From NCBI RefSeq assembly GCF_958298935.1, contig NC_084939.1:5905501-5969500 (forward strand): a DNA stretch of 64,000 bases. The letters are read 5' to 3'. The notes beneath the pieces were generated by a model. It worked only from the letters and a program-made list of their open reading frames with translations, was not told the origin of the DNA and made no database searches. The stretch's first letter is position 1. Each line of letters opens with the position of its first letter. The translations under genes were made by a program, and so were the position numbers. Source of the stretch: Phragmites australis. Its lineage: Eukaryota; Streptophyta; Magnoliopsida; Poales; Poaceae. Positions 10,320 through 23,500 of the stretch are shown piece by piece.

Positions 10320-11195
10320 AGGACCTATCAGCAAACCACGACACCATATCTTACAGTCAACCACGGTAAAAGCGGTGGTTCACATATGCCCAAATGATAA
10401 TGTGTCCCTGTTGATATGTCCCTTATCGGTATTTCGCTTGCCGACAGGGTACTACCTCGGCAATTTTTCAAAAAATAGATAATGTTTTTGCAATCCTCCA
10501 TTAATTTAATATTATTTAAAAAATCTGTCTCTCTACCATGACGCCTCGCATTTTGACCATTCCATAAAGACCACACACCTGAGACAAACAAGGTTGCACC
10601 CTGCTCCGAGCAATATTACCACATTCAGTGCAGAAAGATTCCTTTTCATTATGAAGGCGATATAGCTCTTGCTTGGATGGGAGGAGGTTGTGGCAAGCTC
10701 TCCACCAGAAAACCCGAAATTTGGGAGGAACTTTCAGTGGCCACAGCTTGCACCAACATGCTAACTGTCCCGACAAGGCCGCTCTGAGTCATGTGTCTCT
10801 CATTCGTTATCCGTGCTTTCTTCAGTAAACGATAAGCTGAACGTACAGAGTAGATACCACTCTTCTCAACTATCTTCGGAGAATAGCCTCGGCATCAATC
10901 GGTATGAAACTTTCACGTATAAGTTCTTCATTCCATAACCACTGATCTTGCTGCATCAACTCATTTACCTGGTTCAACTGCAAACCAGGACGTCTGAACA
11001 GTGGCTTCAGGGAACTCGATGATGGCAGCCAGGTATCTTCGCATATATTTACTGAGTCCCCTGGGGCGATCCTTCTGATTAAGCCCATGCGCAGTGCTTC
11101 CCGACCATGAAATATAGCTCTCCAGGTATGTGAGGTTCTCTTCTCTCTTGTGGCCGAGAGGAAGTCACCATTTGGATAGAATGGTGAATCAGGAT
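10320..11195 (-). pseudogene. LINE (non-LTR retrotransposon) 3' fragment, zf-RVT region
   Basis: Minus-strand frames give a typical plant L1-like tail. First comes HTWRAIFHGREAL then MGLIRRIAPGDSVNICEDTWLP. Next comes LWPLKVPPKFRVFWWRACHNLLPS with CTEC, the start of the reverse-transcriptase zinc-binding domain. Last comes LWNGQNARRHGRE, from the region leading to the RNase H domain. The parts lie in different frames with stops, and no reverse transcriptase catalytic core precedes them, so it is a truncated, dead copy. Confidence 0.8.
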
Positions 11196-11773
11196 CTTGT
11201 TATACTAAAGCGTGCACCGAGCGTGCATCGTTGTTGATCCACGTCATCTAGAAGATGATGGCCATCGGATCACGATCGGACGCCCATGTGTGCCTTCCTC
11301 CTCCAGAAGCCTTGAGAAGGCCCACGGTGTCGCGGCTGGTTTCCCTTAAATCGTGAGGCCCTCATGCTCTCCACTGCTCAAGCTTGTAACTGTTCCCCAA
11401 ATTGCAAATCCGGTCCCCCCAAATTGCGATTCCATCCGAGGCCCGTGTGGAAATCGAAGAAAGGAATAAGCACAAGGTATAGATGCATTTGTACTGTGTG
11501 AGATTCGTATGTAGAGTAAAGATGCAAAGGGTAACAGATGGATCGGCGGTGGAGATACGCGATGGCATCCCGGGCATGACATGGTGGCCGCGACGACAGG
11601 GGCTGCTGCTGTGGGAGATGCTTCAGCTCAACCCATCGAAGATCTGTCGTTGGCATTGTGGCGGTCCCACCCTAGCAGGTTCACCAACGGGGCGTCCTCG
11701 CCGAGGCATAGCTTCCCCTGTCGCGCGGGTCGGGGTAGGGGAGTAGGATCCAGCGGCCCCCATGGGATGGGAC
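11196..11773. other. Intergenic stretch without a recognised gene
   Basis: Short overlapping open frames occur on both strands between 11340 and 11810 in a GC-rich patch. None shows a family motif, and the codon patterns do not favour one frame. Confidence 0.4.
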
Positions 11774-12650
11774 TGTCAGACCCGTCCAAATTGCACCCAG
11801 CTTAATCAATAATTAAGTTGATTAAAACAGAAGCAATTCCGGCAGTCCCGATATATGATCAACAAAGTCCAAGATCACAACATATACTGTTTACAATATA
11901 ATTTCATCACCAGATATAAACAAAGTGTAAAAGTTTCAACTCTTATTACAGACCTTGTTCACAAGTGCCATGTCTATTAGGTAGCAGAGTTTTCATACAC
12001 AATGAAAATATATAAATAAACAACAGGCCAATGACACCATTGTCTATAAGGTACCACCGGGACTAACTCGGACATTCCTCCCTACTCCTGGCCATCACCA
12101 GCATCATCAGGATTAAATCATCCATGCATGAGTTTATCACTACCTGCATCAACTTAAGAGTAGCATCCTGAGTACAAATATACTCACAAGACTTACACAA
12201 TATAAGTATATTCTATCCTGACTTCAAAGATAATGCATTTAGTTAAATAGCATGGAGTAGCCAAAGGTTAAGTCAATTGAGCGAAAAGTACTTTGATCAA
12301 TGTGATGACCTGAACAGCTAGCATTAGACAATAAATATAAACCTCCCACTTTGTAAACTTTCTTAAATGAATATCAGCACTCCCAGAAGCCCACATACTT
12401 TCCATTTCTTTTCCCAAATTGAACAAAACTCTACGATGTTGTCCAATGGACATTAAGCGTGCTCCATGACCGAGAACACGGCAATTTGAATTGATTTTAC
12501 ACCTCGTAGTGGAGTACTTCTTTACCCACACGACACAAGACCGTTCGGCTTGTGCAACTTGCCAGCGACACAAGGGGTACCCGTAACAATCTTTCTCAAA
12601 TAAGCCTCAACCGTTTGGAGCGTGCGCCTAATGGTGCGGAGGTAGTGCCA
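11774..12650 (+). mobile_element. Truncated LTR fragment of the same large LTR group as 36567-39662
   Basis: It begins TGTCAGACCCGTCC and shares ordered blocks with the LTR at 36567-39662: a 'gagtacaaatatactcacaagact'-type block near 12170, and 'catgaccgagaacacggca' near 12465 followed by 'acacctcgtagtggagtactt'. It stops near 12650 without a TG...CA end, so the 3' two thirds are missing. Confidence 0.7.
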
Positions 12651-13152
12651 TCAACTTCTGTACTGTTGTAATCTTAATCTTTTATATACGATGTATGACT
12701 GTGATGTCACAAATATTATGCTATTTGATCTAAAAATTGATACATAAGGTACAGGAGATCTCGAGAATGGATGTAACATAGGTGGCATCATTCTTAGCTC
12801 GCTGCTAATCGATTACTCCTGAAAAACTGGTTCTGGTGGAGAAAGTTATTGATATAGATTGGTAGATGACTAAGATGTTTATTCTTCCCAATTGTATCGG
12901 TAGTGCCCTTGTGCAAGTCTTGAAGTACATTAGCAAAGTTGATGCCAGATAATGGACCATCAGTTGAAACAACCAGCGCACCGATGTGCTAGTGCCAAGA
13001 AGCCAATGTTTCTCAACCTGCGCAAGACATGAGAGGACAACTCGCGCTTGACAAACTTCCCAAGGTACGGATTTGCCAGTGATGAAATATTCTGCTCCAT
13101 ATTCTAGATTCCTAGTTGACAAAATTCTCTGCATGTCATCGAATCTTTTACC
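12651..13152. other. Spacer with a possible coding relic
   Basis: The minus strand at 13134-12805 is open for 109 residues (RNLEYGAEYFITGKSVPWE...). A frameshift would join it to a better-looking frame with NFANVLQDLHKGTTDTIGK. I do not recognise the family. May be a gene or transposon relic. Confidence 0.25.
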
Positions 13153-14092
13153 GATCCCTTATACGCTATCGAAAAATTAATGTTACCTTTAGTGCCACTA
13201 CTTTAGTTTTTTCCCCTTATGCCACTCCCGTGGATTCTGTTACTCCAAGTCTCCAAGTCACTGTTAGAGCTAGTTGCCATGTCAATTTTAATGAAAGTGG
13301 CCAAAGTGCCCTTGGTCATTTCTTTTCTTACATCATCCATGTCCCATTCCCCAACTGAGCAGCTTTTGCAGCAACAAATCCAGAAGCCGAGAGCTCCTTT
13401 CCGCCGTCGCCCTGCCGCCAGAAGCTCGGGGAAGCACCATCGGGACCTCCTACATTCAACCCCACCACCCATTCTACCCCTCCTATCGTGTGGGCCACAC
13501 GCGAGGTCGTCTTCTCCTGCTCCGGCAACCATAGCGAACTTCGCCTCACCGCTGAATTTGCGACGCATGGTGAGCCCCACCTCCATTGCTTCTGTCCATG
13601 GCTTCATCTCATCCTTGAGCATTGTTTCAACCACTTCTTGGTGCAGATCCGTGCATGGACAGGGCCTTCGCGCCATTTTCCCCGCCACTTCAAAGCTCCT
13701 TACCACCGATTGAGCAAACCAGGTTGTCCCCGTCTAATCCTGAAACACGGTGAGCGCCTGTGAGCCGCACTTAAGCACACCGGCCCACGCCCATCTCCCC
13801 TCACTCCGGTGAGCTCCTCGCCGCCAAGATACTTCCGGACGCCACCGTTGTCGATGTGTATCCCGAATGAGTTCCCCGCGTCACGCAGTGGCGTAGGTGC
13901 AAGCCTCTGCCGCCGCCAGGCAGCACGTGCCAGCGTGAGTGCAGGTAATGCGGAGGAAGAAGACGACATGGGTATAGATGTCTTTTTGCATGTCAGTTAA
14001 CAGCTATTTGACGAGAATGGCAAGGAGGGGAACGCAAAATTAAAGTAGTGACATTAAAGGGAACACTAAATTTTCGATAACATATAAGGAAT
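13153..14092. mobile_element. Non-autonomous DNA transposon with ~50-bp TIRs and GC-rich cargo
   Basis: 13153-13204 (gatcccttatacgctatcg ... tactttag) is repeated inverted at about 14040-14092 (taaagtagtgac ... cgataacatataaggaat), about 80% by eye. The interior from 13370 to 13970 is GC-rich and open in several frames, unlike the AT-rich ends. This is the look of a Pack-type element that has picked up gene exon sequence. I cannot identify the donor gene, and a clean target duplication was not found. Confidence 0.65.
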
Positions 14093-14234
14093 CCCGTTGC
14101 AAGCCGGATAAATTTGCCAGCCTCTCCTACTAGCATCGATCAACTCGGCCACTCTTGCTCTCGACCTCTCACTCGATCGGTCCAGCAAGGCATCAAAGGA
14201 TGTTGTCACCGGAGGAGCCCGCCGTGGCTGCGCC

Positions 14235-14610
14235 AGAAAAATTTATCGATAAAAAAAATTTATCAAAAATTAGCGATAAACAGGATTATCAGATTTATCG
14301 GAATTCTATCGATGATAGAAAAAAAAAGTCGGACAAAATTTGAAAAAAGGATTCAATTTATGTAGAAAATCACATATATTGCATCTAAATCATTTGACAT
14401 AAAAATAACACATAAATAAATTAGTATTGGAGGGGGTGGTCTAGCGGCCTGTGGACTGATGTCTTGTTGCTCGCGTGTTGGATCCGGAAATCAAAAGATG
14501 CCAAATTCAAAAATTACCGAAATTTTTGGCCGATAAGTAAATTTACCGGCCCGCCGATAAACAGGATTATCGAGTTTATCAAAATTTTTTCGGTGATAAA
14601 TTTTTCACAG
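14235..14610. mobile_element. MITE-like insertion of about 376 bp with gcgcc duplication
   Basis: The ends are inverted: agaaaaatttatc at the left and gataaatttttcacag at the right; 'gataaacaggattatc' occurs near both ends. gcgcc flanks it at 14230-14234 and 14611-14615. Removing the insertion and one gcgcc restores an open frame across the site. Superfamily uncertain (hAT-like or Mutator-like). Confidence 0.7.
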
Positions 14611-14998
14611 GCGCCACCTATGCCGCTAGGCGTGGTGTTCGACCCTGCCCGATTCGATGGCGGCGTTCTATATCCACCGCTCTTGGAGGAGGAGGAGGAG
14701 GAAAGAAGAAGAAGCGGTTCTTGGTGAGGAAGATGGATAGCTCACTGGCGAGCCTCTCAACGATGAAGAGCGGAAGAGGACGAGGAACTTTACGACAACG
14801 ACGATGACGATGACACCGACAATGAGCACGGAGAGGGCGACGAGCCGCTGGGCGAAGTGGCCGGGAACACGACTTGGAACTGGCGGCAATGGAGTTCCTT
14901 CACTTCCTTAGGCAGCCGGCGCGGTTTGCCTCCGCGAGAGCACGACTGGCTTCATGCGTATCGCCATCGCAGAGGCAGAGGTGGACCAAGAGTCTAGG

Positions 14999-15522
14999 TA
15001 GGGATGGGGCCCCGCTCCCCGTTCTCCGACGGGGAATTCCCCTATTAGGGGACGGGGATTGAGCCAATTTTCCTCCACGGGAGGTTTAATGGGAGAAAAG
15101 TTCCCCCGTCGGGTATGGCGGGGATGGGGACGGTTCCCCATCCCCCGTCCTTGATTCCCCGCAGGGCCGCGGCCCAACTGCAGCCGAGGCTGCCGGCCCA
15201 GGCACGGGAGTGGAGCAGGCCAGGTGGCCTGGTGGGCATTCGGTTGACGACCGAGCAGCTGGTTTTGGCGCGAGGCCCGTGCGGGAGTGGAAGCAGGCTG
15301 AGACTAGTAGTGCGGCCCAACACAGGAGTTGATCCAGACGCATGGGCTGCAGGGCAGAGGCGACTCAGAGCATGGCCTGCTGCTACATGAAAGCTGTAGC
15401 GGGGACGGGGATCCCGTCGGGTCTCCATTCCCCTTACGGGGATGGAGAGAACAGAAAATTTTCTTTTATTCAGGAACGGAGATAGAAAACCACGACGGAG
15501 AATTCTTCCGTTGACATCCCTA
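14999..15522. mobile_element. hAT-type non-autonomous element (524 bp), 8-bp TSD
   Basis: Ends are TAGGGATG at the left and CATCCCTA at the right. The 8-bp duplication agtctagg is exact at 14991-14998 and 15523-15530. The interior is GC-rich with ggggatggggacgg-like blocks, as in the common plant hAT family starting TAGGGATG. It sits inside the RING pseudogene. Confidence 0.9.
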
Positions 15523-16184
15523 AGTCTAGGAGACCAGGACAGCGGCGATGGACAGATCCTCGTGCACTACCGCTACACCCGATTCTCGAGACCCGGAGTC
15601 GGGGGCACGGCGTCGTCGTCTGCAGCGGATCGAAGCTGCACCGCATCCGATTCCTAGTCCCCTCCCCCGCCGCCGACCCGGTGAGCTCGCTGCGTCTGGC
15701 CGGCGCCTCCCTGGCCTATCTGATCTACCCCAGCTGCTTCTACGAGCAGCTCCAGGCTGTGTGGTCGAGCCTGGTCGCGGCGGCGCCGGTGACTGTCCCG
15801 CCGCGGGCCACGCACGTCGAGGTGACCATTGACGTGGGCATCCTCCGGCCCGAGGACCGTACCGGATGGCGCACATGCTCGCGGCAATGCCGGCGGTGGC
15901 GCGCAGCCGCGCAAGGCCGACGCGTGCCCCGCGCTCGGTGACGTCGGCATGGAGCTGCACCTTCCGGCGCCGGTGCGCGCTGCGACGTGGACGCAACGCG
16001 GCCTGCGAAGCGCAGGAAGGTCGCCGGGGAAAAATGCCCCATCTGCTACGAGGTGTTCGAGAGGGTCGTGGCGGCGTGGCCCGGGTGCTCCCACGTCTTC
16101 CATAGCAGGTGCCTGGAGCAGCTCCTTGTGACGGTGAAGCAATGCTGCCCTCTGTGCAGGAGTGAAAACCCCCCACTAGAGTAA

Positions 16185-17100
16185 ACACTGCCTCCCTTTT
16201 GGACAGCTTATGGCAACAAAAAAAAAACGCTTATGGCCTCCAAACGGTGCGCTTATGCCCTCCTTCTCTCAGGCTCGATTCTCCCACCTGCCCCCGATTG
16301 CCCTAGAACGCAGAAAAGGGTAAAGAAAAAAAAAAGGTTTGGTTGGATGCGGGTCTACTCCACGAGGAGCCGTACGGACGTAGATGATATCATCACGACC
16401 TCTCTTTGCGTACTGCTAGGGATGCTTAACTAGAGTAATCTTGTTCTTCAGAGTGATGGTCATGGAATGGATCGTGTCTGTCCTGCTTAGGATTGTGGAT
16501 CAGTTGAGCTTCTATGTGTGGACAAAACCTGTAAGGGTAGAGTTTGGTTTGTTTTGGTTCTAACTTTATCCAATTAAATAGACCAGATTATCTGAACTAT
16601 AGAAACCAAGTAGATGCCTTTGTGATGGAACTATCAGACTAACTCTCAGAGTAAAATTAGTGGAAGTTCTGCCAAACAACAATTTGTAGTTTTCAATTCT
16701 CAAAGTGATTTCTTAAAATAAATTAGATTTTAAAAGTTAAAAAAAAACTAGCTTCCTCTAACTCACTTCTCTTACAGAATCATTTCATCCGTAGAGTTTA
16801 TCTTATAAAATTACTTTTAACCATAGAATCACTCTCCTAAAAATTTTAGATCAAAAAAGCTATAACAAACAGACTCCATTTCTTTTTTAAGGCCTCCACT
16901 TAATTTTGCAAAGCGCACTCTTATATCTAGATTCAAACATCTTTGATTAACAATTAGGTTTAGAATTTGTCGATTATAGGATATAGATTTAGTACCAACG
17001 GATTCATATTTGAAAGTACTTTCGTATGATACTAATTTTATGGTCATGAGCAATATAATACAATAGATATTAATGGTCAAAGTGTAGTCTTGAAAACCGC
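16185..17100. other. AT-rich intergenic stretch
   Basis: No gene recognised. 16500-17050 is AT-rich with short low-complexity runs and might contain an old MITE, but I could not pair its ends. Confidence 0.5.
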
Positions 17101-17511
17101 ACCAGGTCAAATCACACTGCATTTTGAAATGAAGGGAATACAAACAGACCTGGAACAACTGGGAATAACCAAATTCACAGGTGGGTCCGCAAGATCTCAT
17201 GCGCTCCTCTGCATACACCAGGCCAGGCAACTCCTCTCTTGTTTACAAATTAAGAAGGGAGTTATGGGGCAAACAGAGAACAGTTTCATTCACCTCGAGC
17301 TTGGCATCTGATCTTAGTGTTCAAATCGCATTCAGTTCCAAGCTCGATGCAGGGCTTGGTGGCTCCCTGCAATCAGTGCATTGTTTACTTACAAAAGCTG
17401 ATGCTCAAGGCCACCATGGCCGCATTTATTTCTTATTTCCTAACCACAAGAGTACTCAGGCTAAAAAATACAACATTGGTCGTGATGGCCGTCCGGCCTC
17501 CTTGGCGAAGT

Positions 17512-20500
17512 TCAGAGAAGCTGCTTGCCGCTGATGCTGTGACCGAAGCTGATGATGAACGTGCGGATCTCCATCGGCCCCAGCTCGACGACAAGCTTGG
17601 AAGGATCCACGGGGCCTCCCCGGACCACCTTCTCGTCAGCAGGAGGCCCTTCCACCTTCCATTTCAGGCGCTTCTTCTCCATGGCTGCACGTTCTTGGTT
17701 CGCAGATAAGCTTGTTTCAATGACCTTGCCAATCTGGAGCAGTAGGATTGGAGAAAAGGGTTGATGTTACTCATGAAGACTGAAATAAGTGTAAATCAAA
17801 AGCAGAGTGAAACAAAGATGACCTTGTTGTTCGGGAATACTCTCTTGAGGTCGACACTCGCCAAAGCTGAAAGATCCTTGTGCTCTCCAGCCTATTGTGC
17901 ACAACAGCACATGACAAGACTTAGAAAAGAAAATAGGATATACCTGACCTGGAACAAGAAAAAGTAAGAAGGATGGTGCAAAACCTCGTATAGGTGAGCA
18001 AACCGAAGGAGAACACTTCCATCTTCGAGTTCCTGTGTATTGAACAAATATTTGACACGTGCAAAGAAGTTTGAAACAGATGCTTATGTAGTAATGATTT
18101 GCAAAAGAAAATTTTTGCACTTGTCCGCGATACACACCTAGAGAGCACATGGTTTCATTTTCTGTAGCTCATTGGCTGTTATTGTTTGTCATATTAAATT
18201 ACCCAGGATTGAGCCAGGATAAACAACTAGCTTGCAACAATGCACAAAATATATTACTCAAAGAAGATAAATGAAGCTTCCAAATTTCAACATAGTCATT
18301 GGTTAACATAAAAGTATGTCCATGATTTTTTATTCTTATGAGTTATGTACATTTTCAGTTTAAGCACATTATGGATACAGTGGTATAAAGAGGCAGATAC
18401 CTGAAGGGTAAGCAATGCAACATTATCAGGCAAGCTGTACGTTGGATCCATTGCAGAGAATTTTGAAATATGAGAGTTTGCCCAGTTGCCTCCATCCTGA
18501 GTAAACAAGTATGTGCATGTTAACTACAGGAATAACCTGTTAAGTAATCATGTTAGTGACAAGTTTCACTCCATACCTGCTCTGAGAAAGCAAGAAGGAG
18601 AGGAGAGTATATTTCCTGGCCAAATGTCCGACGCCACCTAGCTCCTTCTCCTTTTGGATCAATTTTAAGATAGTACTTTCCTTCGATCTGTTAAAAATAC
18701 AATAAGATGTTTTCCACAAGAAAATGTATCTTAATTTTATCCTCCAATATGGCTTAATTGCAGATAAGTAATTAATTACTACCTCAATGACGAGCTGAAA
18801 AAATTAGTATGGCTTTTTTTGTCAGTGCTACTTTTGAGGAACTGGCTTCATGCCATTATCAAGTTATGAATTTAATCCGCCCTAATCAGTGACATGTTTT
18901 CTCAAGAAAAAATGGGATGCGTTCATTCTTTTACATAACCAACAACTGACTTTAGCTTCTATCCTACGTAAGAAGTCAGGAAGATAATCCCTTGTACTTA
19001 CAACTAGTCCTTCACATTGATCATCGAGACAGACTGTTTCATTTAGCGCCTCTGCGACACCTCGTCCATCGTCATGGAGCAGCCTCCTATACAGGGAGTA
19101 CTGAGGGTTTAGCCACACAGACTAGAGAAAAAGGAAGTACTAAAGTATGAAACAAGCAACAAACTATTATACAATTATGCTGCTTGAGAATGTACCTGTG
19201 TAGCATTAGCTCTATTTGTCCATCCTTTATGCTGGAACCTCCAACTGACCTATCTACCAGTACAGACAACTCTTTGCTGCCATCTTCCACATAAATGCCA
19301 AGATTAACCTGAAAAGATATACAAAATTATCTATGTTATTATAGATTGTCCCAACACAATTTATATGTAAAACTACAGAGTGATTTGCTCAATTCTTCAT
19401 TGCACAATTAGTAAGAAGTAGAAACAGCATTCTAATTTTTTAAAGCATTGATAAAAGAACTTTGAAACAAACAGGCTGTGCACATGTCAGACTCTCAGCC
19501 CTTTTCATAATCATCAACCTATTACGCAGCATATTTTTTGCAAAGATCACTAAATGTTAACTTCTTATGCCACCATATGCATACAGCTGAATGAGCTAGC
19601 ATCTAATGTTTATGTTGCCATCTTTTAGTAAAATACATAACCAAATAACAAAACAAAATCCTCTCAGAAAAGTAACAGAGAATAATCAATTTAAAACAAA
19701 ATCAACTGAGTGGAAAAATGCATTCTTGACCACTTTCAGGTGTGACTCAAAGATGAAACACAGCACTTTATTAATGTTATTGAACTTCATTAAAAAAATA
19801 TAGAGAGCACACAAAGCTCACAGGATAATAGTTTCCAGCAACAGGCTGGTGCACTTCGATCTTCCACTCCGATCGATAATCTCTTATCTGCAAAAAAGGG
19901 TACCTCATGTATTAACATAAAGCTTGCGATAATCTTACACCATTAAGCCATGTATTTTCTGTATTAGTTATCCATTATGCTATCCTTTAGTCCCTTTCAT
20001 TTTCTAAGCTGGCACACAATTATTTCCTAAGAACTTTGTCTATGGGAAGGACGACAAAAATGCTTTGCTGGGATAAAAAAAAAAAGGATACAGTGCCGGT
20101 GCTGCATACCCTTTTGATGAAATCGCGCCCACTGGAATCAGTATAGAATGTTTTGTTTGTCGCCATGTTTGTAACAATTTCAGTTGCTAGTTCTTTTCCA
20201 TTTCCATCATCTATTGGTATAGGCCCAACCTATACATGGGAACAATTCGTTCAGAAGATGTTAAATATCTCATGCCAATAGAGAGAAGAAAAAAGATAGA
20301 GGCAAATTGTCACACAAAATGTGAAGTTTGAAAAACAAACATCTTTAGCAAAGCAAGGCACATCTTATTGACAGAGCACTCACTATGAATTCAGTTTCCA
20401 CATAGTCCTTCCCCTTGTAAACTCTGTTAATCTGCGCAAAGAATAAAATTTAGAAAGAAGAACATATTGGATAAATACTAATTGATTAACCAAGATTTAA

Positions 20501-23500
20501 AGAACATAATTAAACTAGTACCGATCATCTCATGTTTCTTCCACAATCGCAAATTAACCAAAAGCGATCTATATGACTAAAATCTGTCATCTACTGATAG
20601 ACAAATCCTACATACTACTCATACTACTAAAAAATAACTTGATTAAATAATAGTAGTGGACGAGTGTAAATATTGTTGCTAATGAGGAGTATCCTTACAT
20701 ATCTCGGTTATGTAAGGAACGTGAGCTAAAAGAAACATTAAGATCCTTGGGATGTTAAGAAAACAAATAGAATATAGAAGGTCCATAATTGATGATTCAG
20801 AAAAGCATCTCTCATAGGAATAACCTGATATATCCATGAATTAATTTGCTGGTGCACTTCATCCAGTATGGGCCCACGCAGAACTGTGAGAGGAGCCTTG
20901 AAGTGGGCAAGGTAAATTTAAACAAGGCACATGTTAAATCTCTGTAAAATCCTTAGATCGATACTGCAACTTATATGTTATTCTAGAGAAAATCTGATCC
21001 CTTCTTCATACCTGACCCTCAGTCTTGATAGGAACTGTGCCATTAGGGCGAAATATGTATGCTCCGGAAGCCTATAATCCAGGAAAAAGGAAATTAACAC
21101 CATTACGTGTAAATGCTATTTTCTGGTAAAATGGATGACTTATATAATCTTTAGTGCACCTGAGGATCACTTCCGTTTCCATCCTGTCCAATGTAATACT
21201 TGTATTTCTGTTCGAAATTTGCTTCAACCTTGAAATTTGTTAATGCAGTTAGTACAAGAGATTTTAGATCACAACCGAGGCTCAACAAAAAAATCATAAT
21301 CTAATACTAAGCAATGCACACATAACCTGCTAGGTAAAGTTATTTTTGGAGACTCAGCTACTAACAATAAGTCTATAGTCATGGGTAATCTTATAAGCAT
21401 GCAACTTCATTTCTGTAGGATAAAAGCAAGGCAATAAAAAGAAATGTCCAGATTGAATATAAAGAAGAGCAAATTTCAGAAAACCCGGGGTTTTGTGATT
21501 GTTGTCTCATAAACCCCAGATATATTGGCTTGTGACACATAACACCGCAATTTGTGGTCCAATTGTATCATAAAACCCCACCCCTAAACAAAACATCAGT
21601 TTTTCACATGTGGGTCTCATTCGCAAGCAAGTCCATTTGGCCACTCTTGACACCATGAGTCCGCATCTCCCTTCGTCTTTGAGATCAACGCTCATCACCC
21701 CCCCCCCCTAGTCATTGCTCCTTCATTGCTTTCCTCACATGCCCGGGCGTGACCCTGAGCGTAGGTGCCACTGCAACTTGGGAAATTGTCTGAAATTTTG
21801 TATTAGAGTATGATTAATTTGCCAATTGTGCTTCAACCATACCGACTTCTTTCGCCCGTAAATTTCCATTCTTCTTGATTCAGATTTTACACGTCATCTG
21901 TTTATGATTTAATCTATTACCATCCTAGGTTGGTTGGTGATTACTCTTCTTCCAATGCATTCGTGCATGAGAGGAGAGATGAAGTTGGTTCCTTGTTCTT
22001 CTATCTGGATTGCTTGCTGCACCCTATAGGAATTTGCTTGGCTGAATCAGAATTTAGAAGCGCGTGAGAGCAGCTAGGGCTTAGTGAGGGGAGTGGCCAT
22101 CTGGGGACTCTTGCACCATCGAGCGAGACGGAAGAGTCAACTTTGATTCTAGAACCCAACACCTAAGAAAGCTTTGTTTTATGCTTAGATCCCGAAGGGT
22201 GGGGTTTTGTGATACAATTGAACACCCAAATAGCGGGGTTATGTGTCACGAACCAATATACCTCGTGTTTTCTGAGACAACGACCACAAAACCCCAGGTT
22301 TTCTAAAATTTACTCTAAAAGATTATGCTTCGGCACATTACCTGAGTCTTACTATCGGAGTACAAAGATAATGCTCCAGCTGCATTATATTGAAGTTTCA
22401 AGTGCCCTTGCCCAACTTGTAGGTTACTGCTTTTACTTCCTTGAGGCGAGTATAGAGTGGATTTCGAAGACACAGATGCTGGATTATACATAAAGAATTA
22501 GAAAATTATTTTGAGTAATAAGCCTTACGTTGACTCATATAAGGAAGAAAGACATGAAGTCACCTGATTTCTTCGTGTTTGAGACAAAATAAGTATTAAA
22601 ACCAAGAGGTGGTACAGACACGGGAAAAGCAAGCCAAAACTTGGGCTTTGCACCTGGCAATGTGCCCAGGTAAGCCTTGACATGTTTGTCCCGTATGTTC
22701 AATGAGGAAGTAGCCATAGGCAGAAGTTGTGATTCAATTTCTCTTCCTTCAGAATCATGAACAGCAATGGAATCACTGAAAACCTGTCGATTCCATATAT
22801 TGGTACATTTAATTCATTGTGAAGTGACGCAGCTTCATGGTAGAAAAAAAATGGAACATTAAAACGCAAGAAATGTCTTCTTTTCCAGAGAATGAAAAAA
22901 AAAATTGCATACTGGTATACGAAGGACGTCTTCTCGTTTCCACCCAAGAGAGTTGTATACAAGAACAACCTATAACCCAAAAAATGAAAAAAAATGATTC
23001 TATACAATCTTTTTTGGTTAAAAAGTATCATGTGTGGCTTGAAAAAAGTAATGTTTTTCTTTAAAAAAAATGCATGAGTTGAGAACAAAACTCACCAAGC
23101 TTTTGCCTTTAGGAAAGTCCATCTCAGAAGGAGGGCAATACGTAACATTTAGCAGAAGACACTTAAAAAGGAGATATACAGATATTAGAAATACTAGTCA
23201 TTTCTAAATAAAAAGGAGAATTTAGAAGGCAATCCATATCAATTATTGTGTCCGTTTTTTTAGGCATGTGCATGCTGTCCTAAACTAGGAAACACTAATC
23301 AAATATATTTCACATAGCAACGTAAGGAAAGGAGCTGCCTCCAATTGATCTCAAAAGAAAGTGGCTCTACTTCTCACATGTAAAGAAAAAAAAAAGGCGC
23401 AAACTAACTTGTGAAAACTTTGTTGTTGGGGATGAGCAACGTGATTTGGAGCCTGACTCAGTCAAGCAAGCAAGAGAAATCGAAACGAGCTCCTGGGCCT

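Larger units (their letters stand above)
14200..16184 (+). pseudogene. RING-H2 E3 ubiquitin ligase-like gene, broken by two MITEs and frameshifts
   Basis: The ATG at 14200 starts MLSPEEPAVAAP. After an insertion (14235-14610) it continues PMPLGVVFDPARFDGG and an acidic run. Further coding-like pieces are VHYRYTRFSRP (15560s), LHRIRFLVPSPAADPV and LAYLIYPSCFYEQLQAVW (15640-15770), and ADACPALGDVGMELHLPAPV (15930s). The end is clear: from 15987 the frame reads DATRPAKRRKVAGEKCPICYEVF, then PGCSHVFHSRCLEQLL and CCPLC, a C3H2C3 RING with all eight ligands, and stops at 16182-16184. The pieces lie in at least three frames. A RING-H2 domain would bind an E2 enzyme and transfer ubiquitin, but this copy cannot be made whole as it stands. 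A short gene starting at 15987 (65 residues) is an alternative reading. Confidence 0.7.

Noticed and set aside
15526..16188. 220-residue minus-strand frame rich in R, P and S
   Set aside because: It is the mirror of the GC-rich RING pseudogene; the plus strand carries the recognisable RING ligands.
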